A stretch of 64,000 bases of DNA from Bacteriovoracaceae bacterium. GTDB lineage: Bacteria; Bdellovibrionota; Bacteriovoracia; Bacteriovoracales; Bacteriovoracaceae. How positions within the stretch are numbered: the first letter of the stretch is position 1; the number at the start of each line of letters is the position of its first letter. The notes under the pieces were generated by a model that saw only the letters and a program-made list of their open reading frames with translations, made no database searches and had not been told where the DNA came from. The stretch covers positions 483,528 to 547,527 of the forward strand of contig JANJTC010000002.1 in the NCBI GenBank assembly GCA_024711325.1, read 5' to 3'. The translations under genes and the position numbers were made by a program. This document shows positions 1-7,840 of this stretch, piece by piece.

Positions 1-13
1 CATTGGAGTTTCT

Positions 14-670
14 GTGGCGCCTCAGGAGTTTAACAGTCTGGACAGCGGGCTTCCCTTTGAAATAAGTGAAGGTGTTTTTTATTGCGGTTATACATCTCCT
101 CTTTCTTTCGGAGCTTCTTCATACTTAATTGTGCGCTCGAGCGGCAATGTGCTGGTAGATTCTCCACGTTTTAATTCTCAGCTGGCCCAAAAGATCAAGG
201 CCTTAGGTGGGGTTAGATATATGTTTTTAACTCATCAAGATGATGTCGCAGACCATAAAAAATTTCGTTCGTTTTTTAACTGTGAAAGAATCATTCATAG
301 TGATGAAGTCGATTCAGATACTCAGGATTGTGAAATCCAGCTAAAAGGGTCAGAAACTGTCTTCTTGGCCTCGGATCTGAAAATCATCATGACTCCAGGT
401 CATACTAAAGGACATATGAATCTCATTTATAAAGGGAAGTTCCTTTTTACTGGAGATCATCTTTTCGTCAATCCGGATTTAGGGCAATTGAGGGCTTCAA
501 AATCCTACTGTTGGTATTCCTGGGTCGAGCAGGTGAAATCCCTTGAAAAATTGGCACAAGAAAAATTTGAATGGATACTTCCTGGCCATGGCGGATGGGG
601 TTATTTTGGTGTAGAAGATTCTCATTATAAAATTAATGAGCTGGTTACTGATTTAAAAGGACAACAATGA
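14..670 (+). CDS. MBL-fold metallo-hydrolase, possibly 5'-truncated by window edge
   Basis: Metallo-beta-lactamase-fold hydrolase. The metal-binding region near residues 72-81 reads [10 protein letters not shown], the variant of the HxHxDH motif seen in MBL proteins that are often fused to a ferredoxin domain. TPGHTKGH (about 127-134), the TGDHLF strand and [10 protein letters not shown] (about 188-197) supply the remaining metal ligands. The displayed start is a GTG at position 14, but the frame stays open to the window edge, so the true protein may be longer and could carry an N-terminal domain that is not visible here. It overlaps the next gene by ATGA, so the two are translationally coupled. 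The substrate is unknown. Confidence 0.8.
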   Translation: MAPQEFNSLDSGLPFEISEGVFYCGYTSPLSFGASSYLIVRSSGNVLVDSPRFNSQLAQKIKALGGVRYMFLTHQDDVADHKKFRSFFNCERIIHSDEVDSDTQDCEIQLKGSETVFLASDLKIIMTPGHTKGHMNLIYKGKFLFTGDHLFVNPDLGQLRASKSYCWYSWVEQVKSLEKLAQEKFEWILPGHGGWGYFGVEDSHYKINELVTDLKGQQ

Positions 671-876
671 AAGAATTTAATTTAGAAGGTTCAGAGTTTA
701 TTCCTCTGTGTGATTTGATGAAAATTACTGACATGAGTGATTCTGGAGCTGAAGCTAAGCATATTATTGCTGAAGGAAAAGTTAAGGTCGATGGACAAAT
801 TGAGCTTCGTAAACGTTGCAAAATCCGTTCAGGGCAAATTGTTGAATATCAAGGTCAACAGGTCAAAGTTATCTAA
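667..876 (+). CDS. S4-domain RNA-binding protein, YbcJ-like
   Basis: A 69-residue protein that is essentially a single S4 RNA-binding fold of the YbcJ type. The core pattern runs from [19 protein letters not shown] through [14 protein letters not shown] to a short C-terminal strand. Such proteins are thought to bind structured RNA, and YbcJ-like proteins have been linked to ribosome-associated roles. The start ATG overlaps the stop of the MBL gene (ATGA). Length is normal for the family. Confidence 0.85.
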   Translation: MKEFNLEGSEFIPLCDLMKITDMSDSGAEAKHIIAEGKVKVDGQIELRKRCKIRSGQIVEYQGQQVKVI

Positions 877-877
877 G

Positions 878-1246
878 CTAATCCCGGGGATCGCGATTAT
901 TAATTTTACGATTTGTAGTCGCGCCATTGCCATTATCCCAATAGGGATCATTTTTAAATTCATTTAATCTTTTTAAGCTCTCTTCCTGCCGCTCTTGTTG
1001 ATCCTCTTTGGAATTCACTTCACCGAAACTACCGGGGAAACTTAAATTCCTGGGATTTTCCATCATTTTCTGTCTGGTCTTATCAGTTCGCTTTGGGGCG
1101 GCTTTTTTGGTTTTTAATTCATCAGTATACATTTCATCAACAGCTGCAGCACCTCGTTCCATATCTGTGCTCTTAGCACCTCCGTTGGCCGATAGTTCAA
1201 AAGTCATTAAAAGTGCGATTACACTCAGCATTGGCATCATTTTCAT
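878..1246 (-). CDS. Small secreted hypothetical protein
   Basis: No family recognised. The 122-residue product starts with a signal-peptide-like stretch (MKMMPMLSVIALLMTFELSA). A charged low-complexity mature part follows, rich in Lys, Arg, Glu and Asn, and contains a KRTDKTRQKMMENPRNLSFPGSFGEV segment in the middle. A strong ribosome-binding site (AAGGAGG, 6 bases before ATG) supports translation. It converges with the S4 gene with a single base between them and diverges from the DUF3606 gene. Probably periplasmic; function unknown. Confidence 0.6.
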   Translation of the reverse strand: MKMMPMLSVIALLMTFELSANGGAKSTDMERGAAAVDEMYTDELKTKKAAPKRTDKTRQKMMENPRNLSFPGSFGEVNSKEDQQERQEESLKRLNEFKNDPYWDNGNGATTNRKINNRDPRD

Positions 1247-1381
1247 AATTGCCTCCTTGCTTCTTAAATTTTGGCATCCCTATGGCGCAACCTACATTTA
1301 AATTCTTCTGAATTTAGTTCAGCTTTAATTTACTTCAGTATCTCCATAAAGCTAAAAAGTAGTCTATATAAGGGAGGGGAG

Positions 1382-1588
1382 ATGAGTAATGAATTAAGAT
1401 CGGAACCTAAGCCTGAAAATCACAAGAGTGAAATACTGGAGTCAATGGACATAAGTTATTGGTGTGAAGAACTAAATTTAAAGGCAGAAGATTTAAGAGA
1501 AATCATCAAGATTGTCGGACCGGCCGTTCATGATGTGCGTCTGTATCTCGCCAAGAGATTACTCATCACCTGGCCAGTTACATATTAA
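1382..1588 (+). CDS. DUF3606 family protein
   Basis: A 68-residue protein that I place in DUF3606 from the pattern YWCEELNLKAEDLREIIKIVGPAVHDVRLYLAKRL. These short proteins of unknown function are often found in stress-response neighbourhoods. The reading frame opens further upstream at 1271, but the ATG at 1382 directly follows an AGGGAGGGGAG ribosome-binding site and gives the family's usual length, so I choose it. It is followed immediately by a terminator hairpin and lies close to CBS, SDR and DUF72 genes. Confidence 0.75.
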   Translation: MSNELRSEPKPENHKSEILESMDISYWCEELNLKAEDLREIIKIVGPAVHDVRLYLAKRLLITWPVTY

Positions 1589-1589
1589 A

Positions 1590-1617
1590 AAGGCGGGAAG
1601 TGTTTCATTCCCGCCTT
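1590..1617. terminator. Bidirectional intrinsic terminator
   Basis: A perfect 10-bp stem (AAGGCGGGAA pairing with TTCCCGCCTT) with an 8-base loop lies between the convergent genes ending at 1588 and 1624. There is an A-run before it and a T-rich stretch after it, so it can end transcription from both sides. Confidence 0.85.
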
Positions 1618-1623
1618 ATCTCA

Positions 1624-1968
1624 TTATTGATCATCCGAAGCGTCACTTCCTGTATTGATTGCCTTTCTTGCCCTTTCAGTTCGAGTTCTATCATGATAAT
1701 CCATTCTATCTTCCGTTTCCATCGTAGATGTATCTTGCATTCGTTCTTGCTCTTCCATACGATCCTGTTCATCAAAACCTTCATATTCTTCCTGAGCTTC
1801 AATCATATCAGCATCTGAATCAAGCTCTGAATTCATCTCCATGTCGGTTCCCATTGCTGGTGATGAACTTGTTGATTCATAGGACCTGGTAGTCGTCGTT
1901 CTTGTCGTCCCGGCCATGGCCGGTAGGATTAGCATCGAAAATAGAGAAAACGTGATGAATCTTTTCAT
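1624..1968 (-). CDS. Secreted acidic low-complexity protein
   Basis: No family recognised. The signal peptide MKRFITFSLFSMLILPAMA is clear, and the mature protein begins GTTRTTTTRSYES. The rest is very rich in Asp, Glu, Met and Arg (for example EEYEGFDEQDRMEEQERMQ) and predicted to be disordered. The start has a GGAGG ribosome-binding site. It precedes a CBS-domain gene's stop by only a few bases, so the two may share a transcript. Function unknown; it resembles other small acidic secreted proteins in this window (8285-8437 and 24331-24924) in style only. Confidence 0.6.
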   Translation of the reverse strand: MKRFITFSLFSMLILPAMAGTTRTTTTRSYESTSSSPAMGTDMEMNSELDSDADMIEAQEEYEGFDEQDRMEEQERMQDTSTMETEDRMDYHDRTRTERARKAINTGSDASDDQ

Positions 1969-1982
1969 AAAACCTCCAAGTT

Positions 1983-2393
1983 TTATCTCTTGATTTCAGT
2001 CAGTACCTCAATCGTTAAACTATTATTTGGTGAATTTCTGGTTATGTCCTGAAGAGTAAGCATGCCGACAGGGCGCTCACCTTCATCTACTACAAGTAAC
2101 CTTGAGACTTGATTCTCTTTCATGAGTTTTGAGGCCAGAGTTAAATCATCATTTTCGTGAACAAATAAAATATTCCGGTTCATTGCATGAGAAATAGGAT
2201 CATCTACCGGGTGCCCGCTTGCTACACAGCTTATGACGATATCTCTATCAGTAACAAATCCAACCGGTCTTTCATTTTTGTATACTGGTACAGAACCAAT
2301 ATCTTCTCTTTTCATCAAGGCCGCGACCTTTTTGATTGAGTCATGAATTTGAACTGTATTGACACCTTTGTGCATGACTTCTGAAACTTGCAT
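1983..2393 (-). CDS. CBS-domain pair protein
   Basis: Stand-alone protein of two CBS domains (a Bateman module) of about 136 residues. Module 1 covers MQVSEVMHKGVNTVQIHDS to VGFVTDRDIVISCVASG. Module 2 covers PISHAMNRNILFVHEND to GMLTLQDI. Bateman modules usually bind adenosyl ligands and regulate partner proteins. The open frame begins at 2429, but the ATG at 2393 has an AAGGAGGT ribosome-binding site and matches where its close paralogue begins (internal start at 4834), so it is preferred. Partner unknown. Confidence 0.85.
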   Translation of the reverse strand: MQVSEVMHKGVNTVQIHDSIKKVAALMKREDIGSVPVYKNERPVGFVTDRDIVISCVASGHPVDDPISHAMNRNILFVHENDDLTLASKLMKENQVSRLLVVDEGERPVGMLTLQDITRNSPNNSLTIEVLTEIKR

Positions 2394-2495
2394 CGTGACC
2401 TCCTTGTACACACGAAATGATTTTGTCACTATGGGAAGGAGTGAGAAATATAATTTCTCTAAAGATACTGAGCAAGTGTGCAGTATTAAATTTTG

Positions 2496-3161
2496 TTATT
2501 GGTAATTTGCGGCAAGGTCTTCAATCAAGTAACCGATTGCATAAGGTACTGTATGGTCCCTATCGGCTGACCAGGTTGTCGCATGAGTGAAACCTAACTT
2601 ATGCATCCATTCATGCATAAGGTTATCCGCTACTTTTATAGGCGTATATCGATTGAAGTACTTCTTATTCATCCATATACGTACAGTATTTGGATAAGTG
2701 TAGCCGATAGTTTTAGTTGTCTGATGATAGAGTTCTAGTTCCACATCCATTGTGTTGTTCTTTGTCCGATTCCCCATTTGTTCAGCGCCTTCCAGAATCT
2801 TATTGTAAATCTCTTCATTACTTAGTCCACCATTGTCAACGAACTCTGTGACGCCATTATATGAATAATTCAGTACTTTTTCCCTGAATTCTTTCGAGGC
2901 AATGACTTTTTTAATTATGGTTACAGCTTTTTTCACTTTATCTTCTTGTGGAGGAGTGAAGTTAACCAGATAAAGGTCTGCATTCCAGGTTACCGCCTCT
3001 GTCGGAATTTCTGCATCAACGATGGAGGCAGTACTCCTATCAAGTTCTATGGGCTGAGTTTGTCGTTGTGGCATAGGCGCTTGAGACTTCTGAGTTATTT
3101 GAATCGAATTGCAGGAGATAGCAGTGATTAAAATTATTAGAAATGAAAAAGACCCGTTCAT
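2496..3161 (-). CDS. Lipoprotein-like zinc metallopeptidase (zincin), copy 1
   Basis: Secreted or lipid-anchored zincin. The C-terminal part holds NLMHEWMHKLGFTHATTW, an HExxHxxGFxH zinc site of the metzincin/gluzincin type. The N-terminus is a signal sequence ending in LITAISC, a weak lipobox. The frame opens at a GTG at 3191; I choose the ATG at 3161 because it has the same AAGGAAGGT ribosome-binding site as the neighbouring paralogue. The two proteins share the layout DNGG, EIYNKILEGAEQ, MDVELELYHQTTKTIGYTYP and the zinc site. Likely acts at the cell envelope or outside; the substrate is unknown. Confidence 0.75.
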   Translation of the reverse strand: MNGSFSFLIILITAISCNSIQITQKSQAPMPQRQTQPIELDRSTASIVDAEIPTEAVTWNADLYLVNFTPPQEDKVKKAVTIIKKVIASKEFREKVLNYSYNGVTEFVDNGGLSNEEIYNKILEGAEQMGNRTKNNTMDVELELYHQTTKTIGYTYPNTVRIWMNKKYFNRYTPIKVADNLMHEWMHKLGFTHATTWSADRDHTVPYAIGYLIEDLAANYQ

Positions 3162-3224
3162 GTCATTACCTTCCTTGGTATTCATCGACACACTTTCACG
3201 AATTAAAATTCCCCGCTAGATGGG

Positions 3225-3257
3225 AAAAAAGTTCACCAGCTTCCTGCTGATGAACTT
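3225..3257 (-). terminator. Intrinsic terminator after zincin copy 2
   Basis: On the minus strand a 12-bp stem (AAGTTCATCAGC with GCTGGTGAACTT, one G-U pair), a 5-base loop and a run of six T follow the stop of the 3266-3898 gene. It separates the two tandem zincin genes into different transcripts. Confidence 0.85.
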
Positions 3258-3265
3258 CTAAATTA

Positions 3266-3898
3266 TTAGCCATGTTTTTTAGCAAGCTCACGCATGATGT
3301 AGCCAATCGCGTATGGAACTGAATGAGGTCTTGCTGCATTCATTTTTGCAGAATGCTTAAAACCAAGTTTATGAAGCCATTCATGAGTTAGGTTCATGGC
3401 AACTTCATTAGGAGCGAAAGTATTTAGATACTTTCTGTTCATAAAGATCTTACGAATACTCGGCATGGTGTATCCGATAACCCGTTCACTGACATAGTAC
3501 GTCTCTAGTTGAAGATCCATCGTATTATTCTTACCAGGAGTTAGCTTCTCAGAACCTTCAAGGAGCTTTTTATAGATTTGTGCATTAGTGTAACCACCAT
3601 TATCTACGTATTGCTTTTTACCCTTATAGGTTTTTGATAGAACTCTTTTTTTGAATTCATCTGAAGCAACAACTTTTTTGATCAAATCAAAAGCTGCATA
3701 GATTTTTTCTTCCTGATCACGATCAAAACCCGTTAATTCAGCATTGATGTCAAAAGTCTGGGCCTGGACAGGTGCTATTCCTGAAACATCAGTATCAGAG
3801 ATTTCGGCCATTGATCCAGAGCTGCTTCCGCCGCCTCCACCTTTTCCACATGAAGCTAGGAATAAGAACAAGAATAAAATTGAAAAAGTACGAGTCAT
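3266..3898 (-). CDS. Lipoprotein zinc metallopeptidase (zincin), copy 2
   Basis: Tandem paralogue of the gene at 2496-3161. It has a clear lipoprotein signal (LFLFLFLASC, cleavage before Cys) followed by a Gly/Ser-rich tether (GKGGGGGSSSGS). The zinc site is NLTHEWLHKLGFKHS about 40 residues from the C-terminus. It ends PYAIGYIMRELAKKHG, very like its partner. The ribosome-binding site is AAGGAAGG. It probably sits on the outer face of a membrane with the catalytic domain exposed. In a predatory lifestyle a role on prey protein is possible but is inference only. Confidence 0.8.
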   Translation of the reverse strand: MTRTFSILFLFLFLASCGKGGGGGSSSGSMAEISDTDVSGIAPVQAQTFDINAELTGFDRDQEEKIYAAFDLIKKVVASDEFKKRVLSKTYKGKKQYVDNGGYTNAQIYKKLLEGSEKLTPGKNNTMDLQLETYYVSERVIGYTMPSIRKIFMNRKYLNTFAPNEVAMNLTHEWLHKLGFKHSAKMNAARPHSVPYAIGYIMRELAKKHG

Positions 3899-4003
3899 TA
3901 ATAACCTTCCTTAGTTTGTTTTTGTCAGATTAACTTTCGGGTTAATCCTTGAGACATTCTTAAGATGTGATCACATAATAACCATAAAGAAATTGCATCA
4001 TCA

Positions 4004-4019
4004 ACCCCTTGCAAGGGGT
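4004..4019. promoter_or_regulatory. 16-base perfect palindrome, operator candidate
   Basis: ACCCCTTGCAAGGGGT lies about 106 bases upstream of the start of the lipoprotein zincin (3898, minus strand). Its symmetry and GC-rich half-sites in an AT-rich spacer fit a dimeric regulator's binding site. No regulator can be named. Confidence 0.4.
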
Positions 4020-4137
4020 AGTTTTAGTAAAACTGAAGTTATGACTGAGTGATCTGTAAATGTATGCTAAGTATAACAGTAGGAGAGTGTCAGTTGCTGA
4101 ATGTGATTTTAATTTTCTAGAAGGAAGGATTTAAGAT

Positions 4138-4171
4138 ATCAGGGAGTTTTAGTCTACTAAAACTCCCTGAT
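4138..4171. repeat. Perfect 15-bp inverted repeat beside an A/T tract
   Basis: Arms 4138-4152 and 4157-4171 pair perfectly around a 4-base loop. The A-run lies on the plus strand after the repeat (4172-4187). For minus-strand transcripts the T-run therefore comes before the hairpin, which is the wrong order for a normal intrinsic terminator. It lies just past the end of the 4195-4416 gene and may stabilise that mRNA's 3' end. Confidence 0.6.
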
Positions 4172-4194
4172 AAAAAAATAAAAAAAAGTGAAGA

Positions 4195-4416
4195 TTAGTG
4201 ACGAATGGGTTCTTCGATTTCTTCTTTTTGCTTTATAAGAACGTGCTTTATTCCAAATTTAGCGAGAGCAAATTGAATTTTAGGGGGACTCTTTAAATAA
4301 ACCCTTACCATCTTCTGAGTTAACCATTTTGGTTTGAGGTTTTTTACTATTCTTCGAGTCCCAGAATTCAATCGAACCAAGTTATTTTTTAGTAAAATAC
4401 TGGCCTTGCCTCTCAT
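4195..4416 (-). CDS. Small basic hypothetical protein
   Basis: A 73-residue, strongly basic protein (MRGKASILLKNNLVRLNSG at the start, many Lys and Arg) with no recognised family. Translation is supported by an AGGAAGG ribosome-binding site. It lies only 10 bases downstream of the catalase-like/CBS gene on the same strand, so it is probably the last gene of that operon. Nucleic-acid or membrane binding would suit the charge, but nothing shows it. Confidence 0.5.
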   Translation of the reverse strand: MRGKASILLKNNLVRLNSGTRRIVKNLKPKWLTQKMVRVYLKSPPKIQFALAKFGIKHVLIKQKEEIEEPIRH

Positions 4417-4426
4417 AACAACCTTC

Positions 4427-5605
4427 CTACTGTTTGATTTGATTCAGCACTTCACCTTGCTTACGTTGGTCCTGAGCTTTGGCGAGATCTTGTAAACTCA
4501 CCATACCAATAGGTCTTTCAGAAGAATCTACTACTAGCACACGAGATACTTGATTATCTTTCATGAGACGGGAGGCGTCTTCCACATCTTGATTTTCCTT
4601 AACACAGATAACATCCTCATTCATCGCATGAGAGATTGGTTTATCAAGTGAATAACCTTCGGCCACGCAGCTTACAACAATATCCCGATCTGTTACGATG
4701 CCGATTGGTTTGTTATTCTCCATAATTGGAACAGCTCCAACATCTTCTTGTCTCATTAGTTCCGCGACTCTTCTGACAGAGTCATTTAAATTTACACTGG
4801 TAACACCTTTATGCATGATTTCTGAAACTTGCATAGTTTCCTCCTTGTTATCACTTGCTTCATTCTTTCTCTCCCGGCCTTGTAATTCAAGGACCCGGGC
4901 AATATGATGGCGATAAGATCTTCCTAACTGACTTAAACGATAACTTCCTATTCTGAGATGTTGGATGAAACCACGTGGATAAATGTTTAAACCATTTTGG
5001 AAAGGATTAAATTTCAATTCTTCCTGGTTCAAAAGAAGTTCTTCGGAGAGCTTAATCACGGCAATGGCAAACCATTCCTGCTCAGGTATTTTTCTCATCC
5101 AAAGTCTGAGCTCGGCATTATCTACTATATCCTGAAGTAGCCTCTCTTTGCGGGTACCTGTTACTGTATGGTAAAATGAAGGAGTTAACTTAAATTCAAC
5201 TAACGCTTTTTTGAATAAAAATGGGGAAACACTAAAGTAATCGTTGTAAAAAAAATCATGAAAATCAGTGATGAAAGGTCCTAGCGCGATCTGCCAAGGT
5301 CTCTCGAAACTGGCAAACAATAGATCCTGCTCCTCTGGTTGGGCCAGGACGCTCTTTCCATTTGCTCCAAAACGAATACTGACTCCTAATACATCCATCC
5401 ATTCTTTATTTTTCCACCAGGCGCTGGAAAATCGAACCAGTGCTTTGTTAGGAAATTGCATTTCACTGGTTAAGCTGTGAACATCTGCTGCGACAATAAC
5501 TCCACTAGGGTGAAACATTCTCGCCCCACGCAGAAAGCTCACGGACCCGGTGAAAAGTCCTAGTGGATAACCTAATAACCAGCCTAAGGATTCTATAAGT
5601 TTCAT
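4427..5605 (-). CDS. Catalase-fold-like domain fused to CBS-domain pair
   Basis: Two parts in one frame. Residues 1-257 have a pattern of a catalase-related family (FHPSGVIVAADV, ALVRFSSAWW, MDVLGVSIRF, DLLFASFERPW), although catalytic haem residues cannot be assigned by eye. The last 135 residues are a Bateman module (MQVSEIMHKG to QDLAKAQDQ), a close paralogue of the stand-alone CBS protein at 1983-2393. The internal ATG at 4834 has its own AGGAGG ribosome-binding site, so a free CBS protein may be made as well as the fusion. The gene overlaps the upstream reductase gene by ATGA and is part of a three-gene operon. The role of the N-terminal domain is uncertain. Confidence 0.65.
   Translation of the reverse strand: MKLIESLGWLLGYPLGLFTGSVSFLRGARMFHPSGVIVAADVHSLTSEMQFPNKALVRFSSAWWKNKEWMDVLGVSIRFGANGKSVLAQPEEQDLLFASFERPWQIALGPFITDFHDFFYNDYFSVSPFLFKKALVEFKLTPSFYHTVTGTRKERLLQDIVDNAELRLWMRKIPEQEWFAIAVIKLSEELLLNQEELKFNPFQNGLNIYPRGFIQHLRIGSYRLSQLGRSYRHHIARVLELQGRERKNEASDNKEETMQVSEIMHKGVTSVNLNDSVRRVAELMRQEDVGAVPIMENNKPIGIVTDRDIVVSCVAEGYSLDKPISHAMNEDVICVKENQDVEDASRLMKDNQVSRVLVVDSSERPIGMVSLQDLAKAQDQRKQGEVLNQIKQ
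4832..4845 (-). promoter_or_regulatory. Internal ribosome-binding site and ATG before the CBS module
   Basis: Minus-strand AAGGAGGAAACT-ATG sits inside the open frame and encodes the linker NKEET-M. The spacing is ideal, and the ATG corresponds exactly to the first codon of the stand-alone paralogue (2393), whose own site is AAGGAGGTCACG-ATG. This supports internal initiation at 4834. Confidence 0.6.
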
Positions 5606-6678
5606 TTTGGCCTTGGATCTTTTAGGAGGGGTAACTGGGAAATTAATTTTTTTTCTCTTTCCGCTTGGATCGCTAAATTTAGGGACTCGGAAGCATTTCG
5701 AACTTCATTCATGATTGCCTTATCCTTATCCAGTTCTTCATGGGATTCGGCGTATGTGCCATAGTAACCAATATATCTTCCAATCTGACTATAGATACTG
5801 GCCGGAATGAGCATCATCTCACTTAACCAGGCCGTTAAAGAGTTTTTAAGATCATCTACACCTTGGGTGTCTCCATGAACAATGACTGAGAAAACCCGGC
5901 CTTGAAGATGTCGGGGATAGTCCCAGCCTCGTAGTTCTATTTCTTTTGCAAGTTGAGGATCCTTTCCCTGAGTGGTAGTAGGATCAGGATTTCCCCCGTC
6001 AGCACAGACTAAACGGTCAATCATTAGCTTGAGTACACTAGGCGCCTGATGCCAGTAAACAGGTGTAATAATCATGATTCCATGGGCCTTAACCCATAAG
6101 GGATATATGTCGTTCATCCAGTCATTAACTTGGCCTAAAGCGTGATTAGGATAGCAAGAACATGGCCAGTGACATAAAGGCATTGCCGTTGATACGCAAC
6201 CTTTGCAAGGAAAAATCATCTTGCCATATTCCGAAATGATCTTTGATAAATTCAGGACGTGAACCTCCAGACCTTTTGATTTCAGAGTTTCTTCCGCGAT
6301 TTTTGTAAGACGATAAGATTTCGATATCTCACCCGGACAAGTATGATCATTCCTATCAGAAGCACAAATTAGAAGTACTTTGGATGGTAAAGTTTTATCA
6401 TCATGAATATTTTGTGCTTCCATTACTGCTTTGCGGGCATTTAACCAGTCGATGCTAACTTCAAAACTGGGATCCTTAAAATCATTTTCCGCTTTTGCCT
6501 TGATGGGTGATTTCCGGCCTTCTACATAAATTCTCCATGCTATCTCTTCAAGCTCAGAAATTTTTTCTTGATATTTATTAAAATAGGGATCTTTAAAAGA
6601 TTGGTTAAATCGATGTCGAAATACTTCCCTTTCAATCTTCCATTCTTCATCCGACTTTCTTACTTTAGGTTCAAGCAT
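5602..6678 (-). CDS. Flavodoxin-fold NAD(P)H-dependent FMN reductase
   Basis: A 358-residue protein whose central part is an NADPH-dependent FMN reductase/flavodoxin-like fold. LPSKVLLICASDRNDHTCPG gives the first strand and phosphate loop, IMIITPVYWHQAPSVLKLMIDRL the flavin-site loop, and FSVIVHGDTQGVD a later strand. An unusual cysteine cluster (FPCKGCVSTAMPLCHWPCSC) sits between them, perhaps a metal or redox site. An N-terminal helical extension of about 100 residues is also atypical. The ribosome-binding site is GAGGAG. It is first in an operon with the catalase-like/CBS gene and diverges from the SDR gene. Substrate unknown. Confidence 0.75.
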   Translation of the reverse strand: MLEPKVRKSDEEWKIEREVFRHRFNQSFKDPYFNKYQEKISELEEIAWRIYVEGRKSPIKAKAENDFKDPSFEVSIDWLNARKAVMEAQNIHDDKTLPSKVLLICASDRNDHTCPGEISKSYRLTKIAEETLKSKGLEVHVLNLSKIISEYGKMIFPCKGCVSTAMPLCHWPCSCYPNHALGQVNDWMNDIYPLWVKAHGIMIITPVYWHQAPSVLKLMIDRLVCADGGNPDPTTTQGKDPQLAKEIELRGWDYPRHLQGRVFSVIVHGDTQGVDDLKNSLTAWLSEMMLIPASIYSQIGRYIGYYGTYAESHEELDKDKAIMNEVRNASESLNLAIQAEREKKLISQLPLLKDPRPK

Positions 6679-6817
6679 AGAGTTCTCCTCTTCTTAGAAG
6701 TTAGATCGCATTGATACAGAGTAAAAAGTGTAGTTGCGTAAAACTTGACTCAATTTCAATTTTTGTTTTCTTCTCCATTTAGGATCAAGAGAATAACTTT
6801 TCAATAGGAGGTTCCTC

Positions 6818-7840
6818 ATGGCCATTAAGCTTAAGCCTTTACACGAACAGGTTGTGTTTATAACAGGAGCTACCAGCGGAATTGGACTTGCCACTGTTCA
6901 TCGAGCTGTCGAGCAGGGGGCAAAAGTTTTTATGGTGGCGAGAAATGAGGATGAACTGCAGAAAATTCAGGATGAAATGCGACATAAAGGTTATGACACT
7001 GCATTTGCTGTTGTTGACGTTGCAGAGATTGATCAGGTTCAAAGTGCTGCGGATAAATGTATTGCGACTTTTGGACGCATCGATACATTCGTAAATAACG
7101 CTGGAATATCTATTTACTCTAAACTGATGGACACTTCAATTGAGGAAGCAAAAAGGTTATTTGATACCAACTTTTGGGGAGTGGTTAACGGTTGTAAAGT
7201 TGCTGTATCGCTAATGAAGGACAGTGGTGGAGTGATCATGAATATAGGTAGTGTACTTTCCAATGTTGCCCTTCCCATTCAAGGGCTATATTCGGCTTCT
7301 AAGCACGCTGTCAAAGGTTACACTGATGCCTTAAGGCGGGAATTAATGGCAGAGAAGATGCCCATTCAGGTAACATTAATTATGCCTTCCGCTATTGATA
7401 CTCCTTATCCTGAGCATGCGGCATCACATATTGGGCAGCCTATGCACACTCCTCCAGTGTATGCGGCCGATGTTGTCGCAGAGGCCATTTTAAAGTGTGC
7501 CATGAAACCGACCAGAGAAATAGGAGTTGGATCTTCTTCATTTTTATTTCCCATCATGGATCGTTTCTTCCCCAGAATTCAAGACTTTATTATGTCAAAG
7601 GGTTATATGGAAAATAATCAAAGAAAGGAAAGTTCTTCAGAGAGGCCTTCAAAAGATCCTGGAAATTTATTCACCCCACCTCATGTGGAGGGGAAAACAG
7701 ATGGACACTATGAAGGGCACGTTATGCAATCAAGTCTTATGACAGAAGCTGCAGAGAGGAAAAGTTGGCTGAAAGTGAGTGCTGTTGCAGGAGGATTAGG
7801 ATTTCTTTTTTTAAGAAAATTTCGTAGTCTGAGATTATGA
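6818..7840 (+). CDS. Short-chain dehydrogenase/reductase with C-terminal extension
   Basis: Classical SDR: the cofactor loop is TGATSGIG (residues 16-23), NNAG at 93-96, and the catalytic Ser145, Tyr158 and Lys162 are in GSVLSN and YSASK. The family is usually about 250 residues; this one is 340. The extra C-terminal part ends in a hydrophobic segment followed by basic residues (AGGLGFLFLRKFRSLRL), which could anchor the enzyme in the membrane. The ribosome-binding site AGGAGG is well spaced. The ATGA overlap couples it to the phosphatase gene. Similar SDRs accompany general-stress genes in other bacteria; the substrate is unknown. Confidence 0.9.
   Translation: MAIKLKPLHEQVVFITGATSGIGLATVHRAVEQGAKVFMVARNEDELQKIQDEMRHKGYDTAFAVVDVAEIDQVQSAADKCIATFGRIDTFVNNAGISIYSKLMDTSIEEAKRLFDTNFWGVVNGCKVAVSLMKDSGGVIMNIGSVLSNVALPIQGLYSASKHAVKGYTDALRRELMAEKMPIQVTLIMPSAIDTPYPEHAASHIGQPMHTPPVYAADVVAEAILKCAMKPTREIGVGSSSFLFPIMDRFFPRIQDFIMSKGYMENNQRKESSSERPSKDPGNLFTPPHVEGKTDGHYEGHVMQSSLMTEAAERKSWLKVSAVAGGLGFLFLRKFRSLRL

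Larger units (their letters stand above)
3899..4194. other. Intergenic region, 296 bases
   Basis: No gene seen. It holds a 16-base perfect palindrome at 4004-4019 and a perfect 15-bp inverted repeat at 4138-4171, listed separately. The remainder is AT-rich and would hold the promoter for the minus-strand gene that starts at 3898. Confidence 0.6.

Noticed and set aside
1271..1381. Longer DUF3606 protein starting at 1271
   Set aside because: The additional 37 residues overlap the divergent promoter region, show no family match and would bypass a strong ribosome-binding site at 1382.
4138..4171. Intrinsic terminator for the minus-strand operon
   Set aside because: The T-tract precedes the hairpin on that strand, so the order is wrong; kept only as an inverted repeat.
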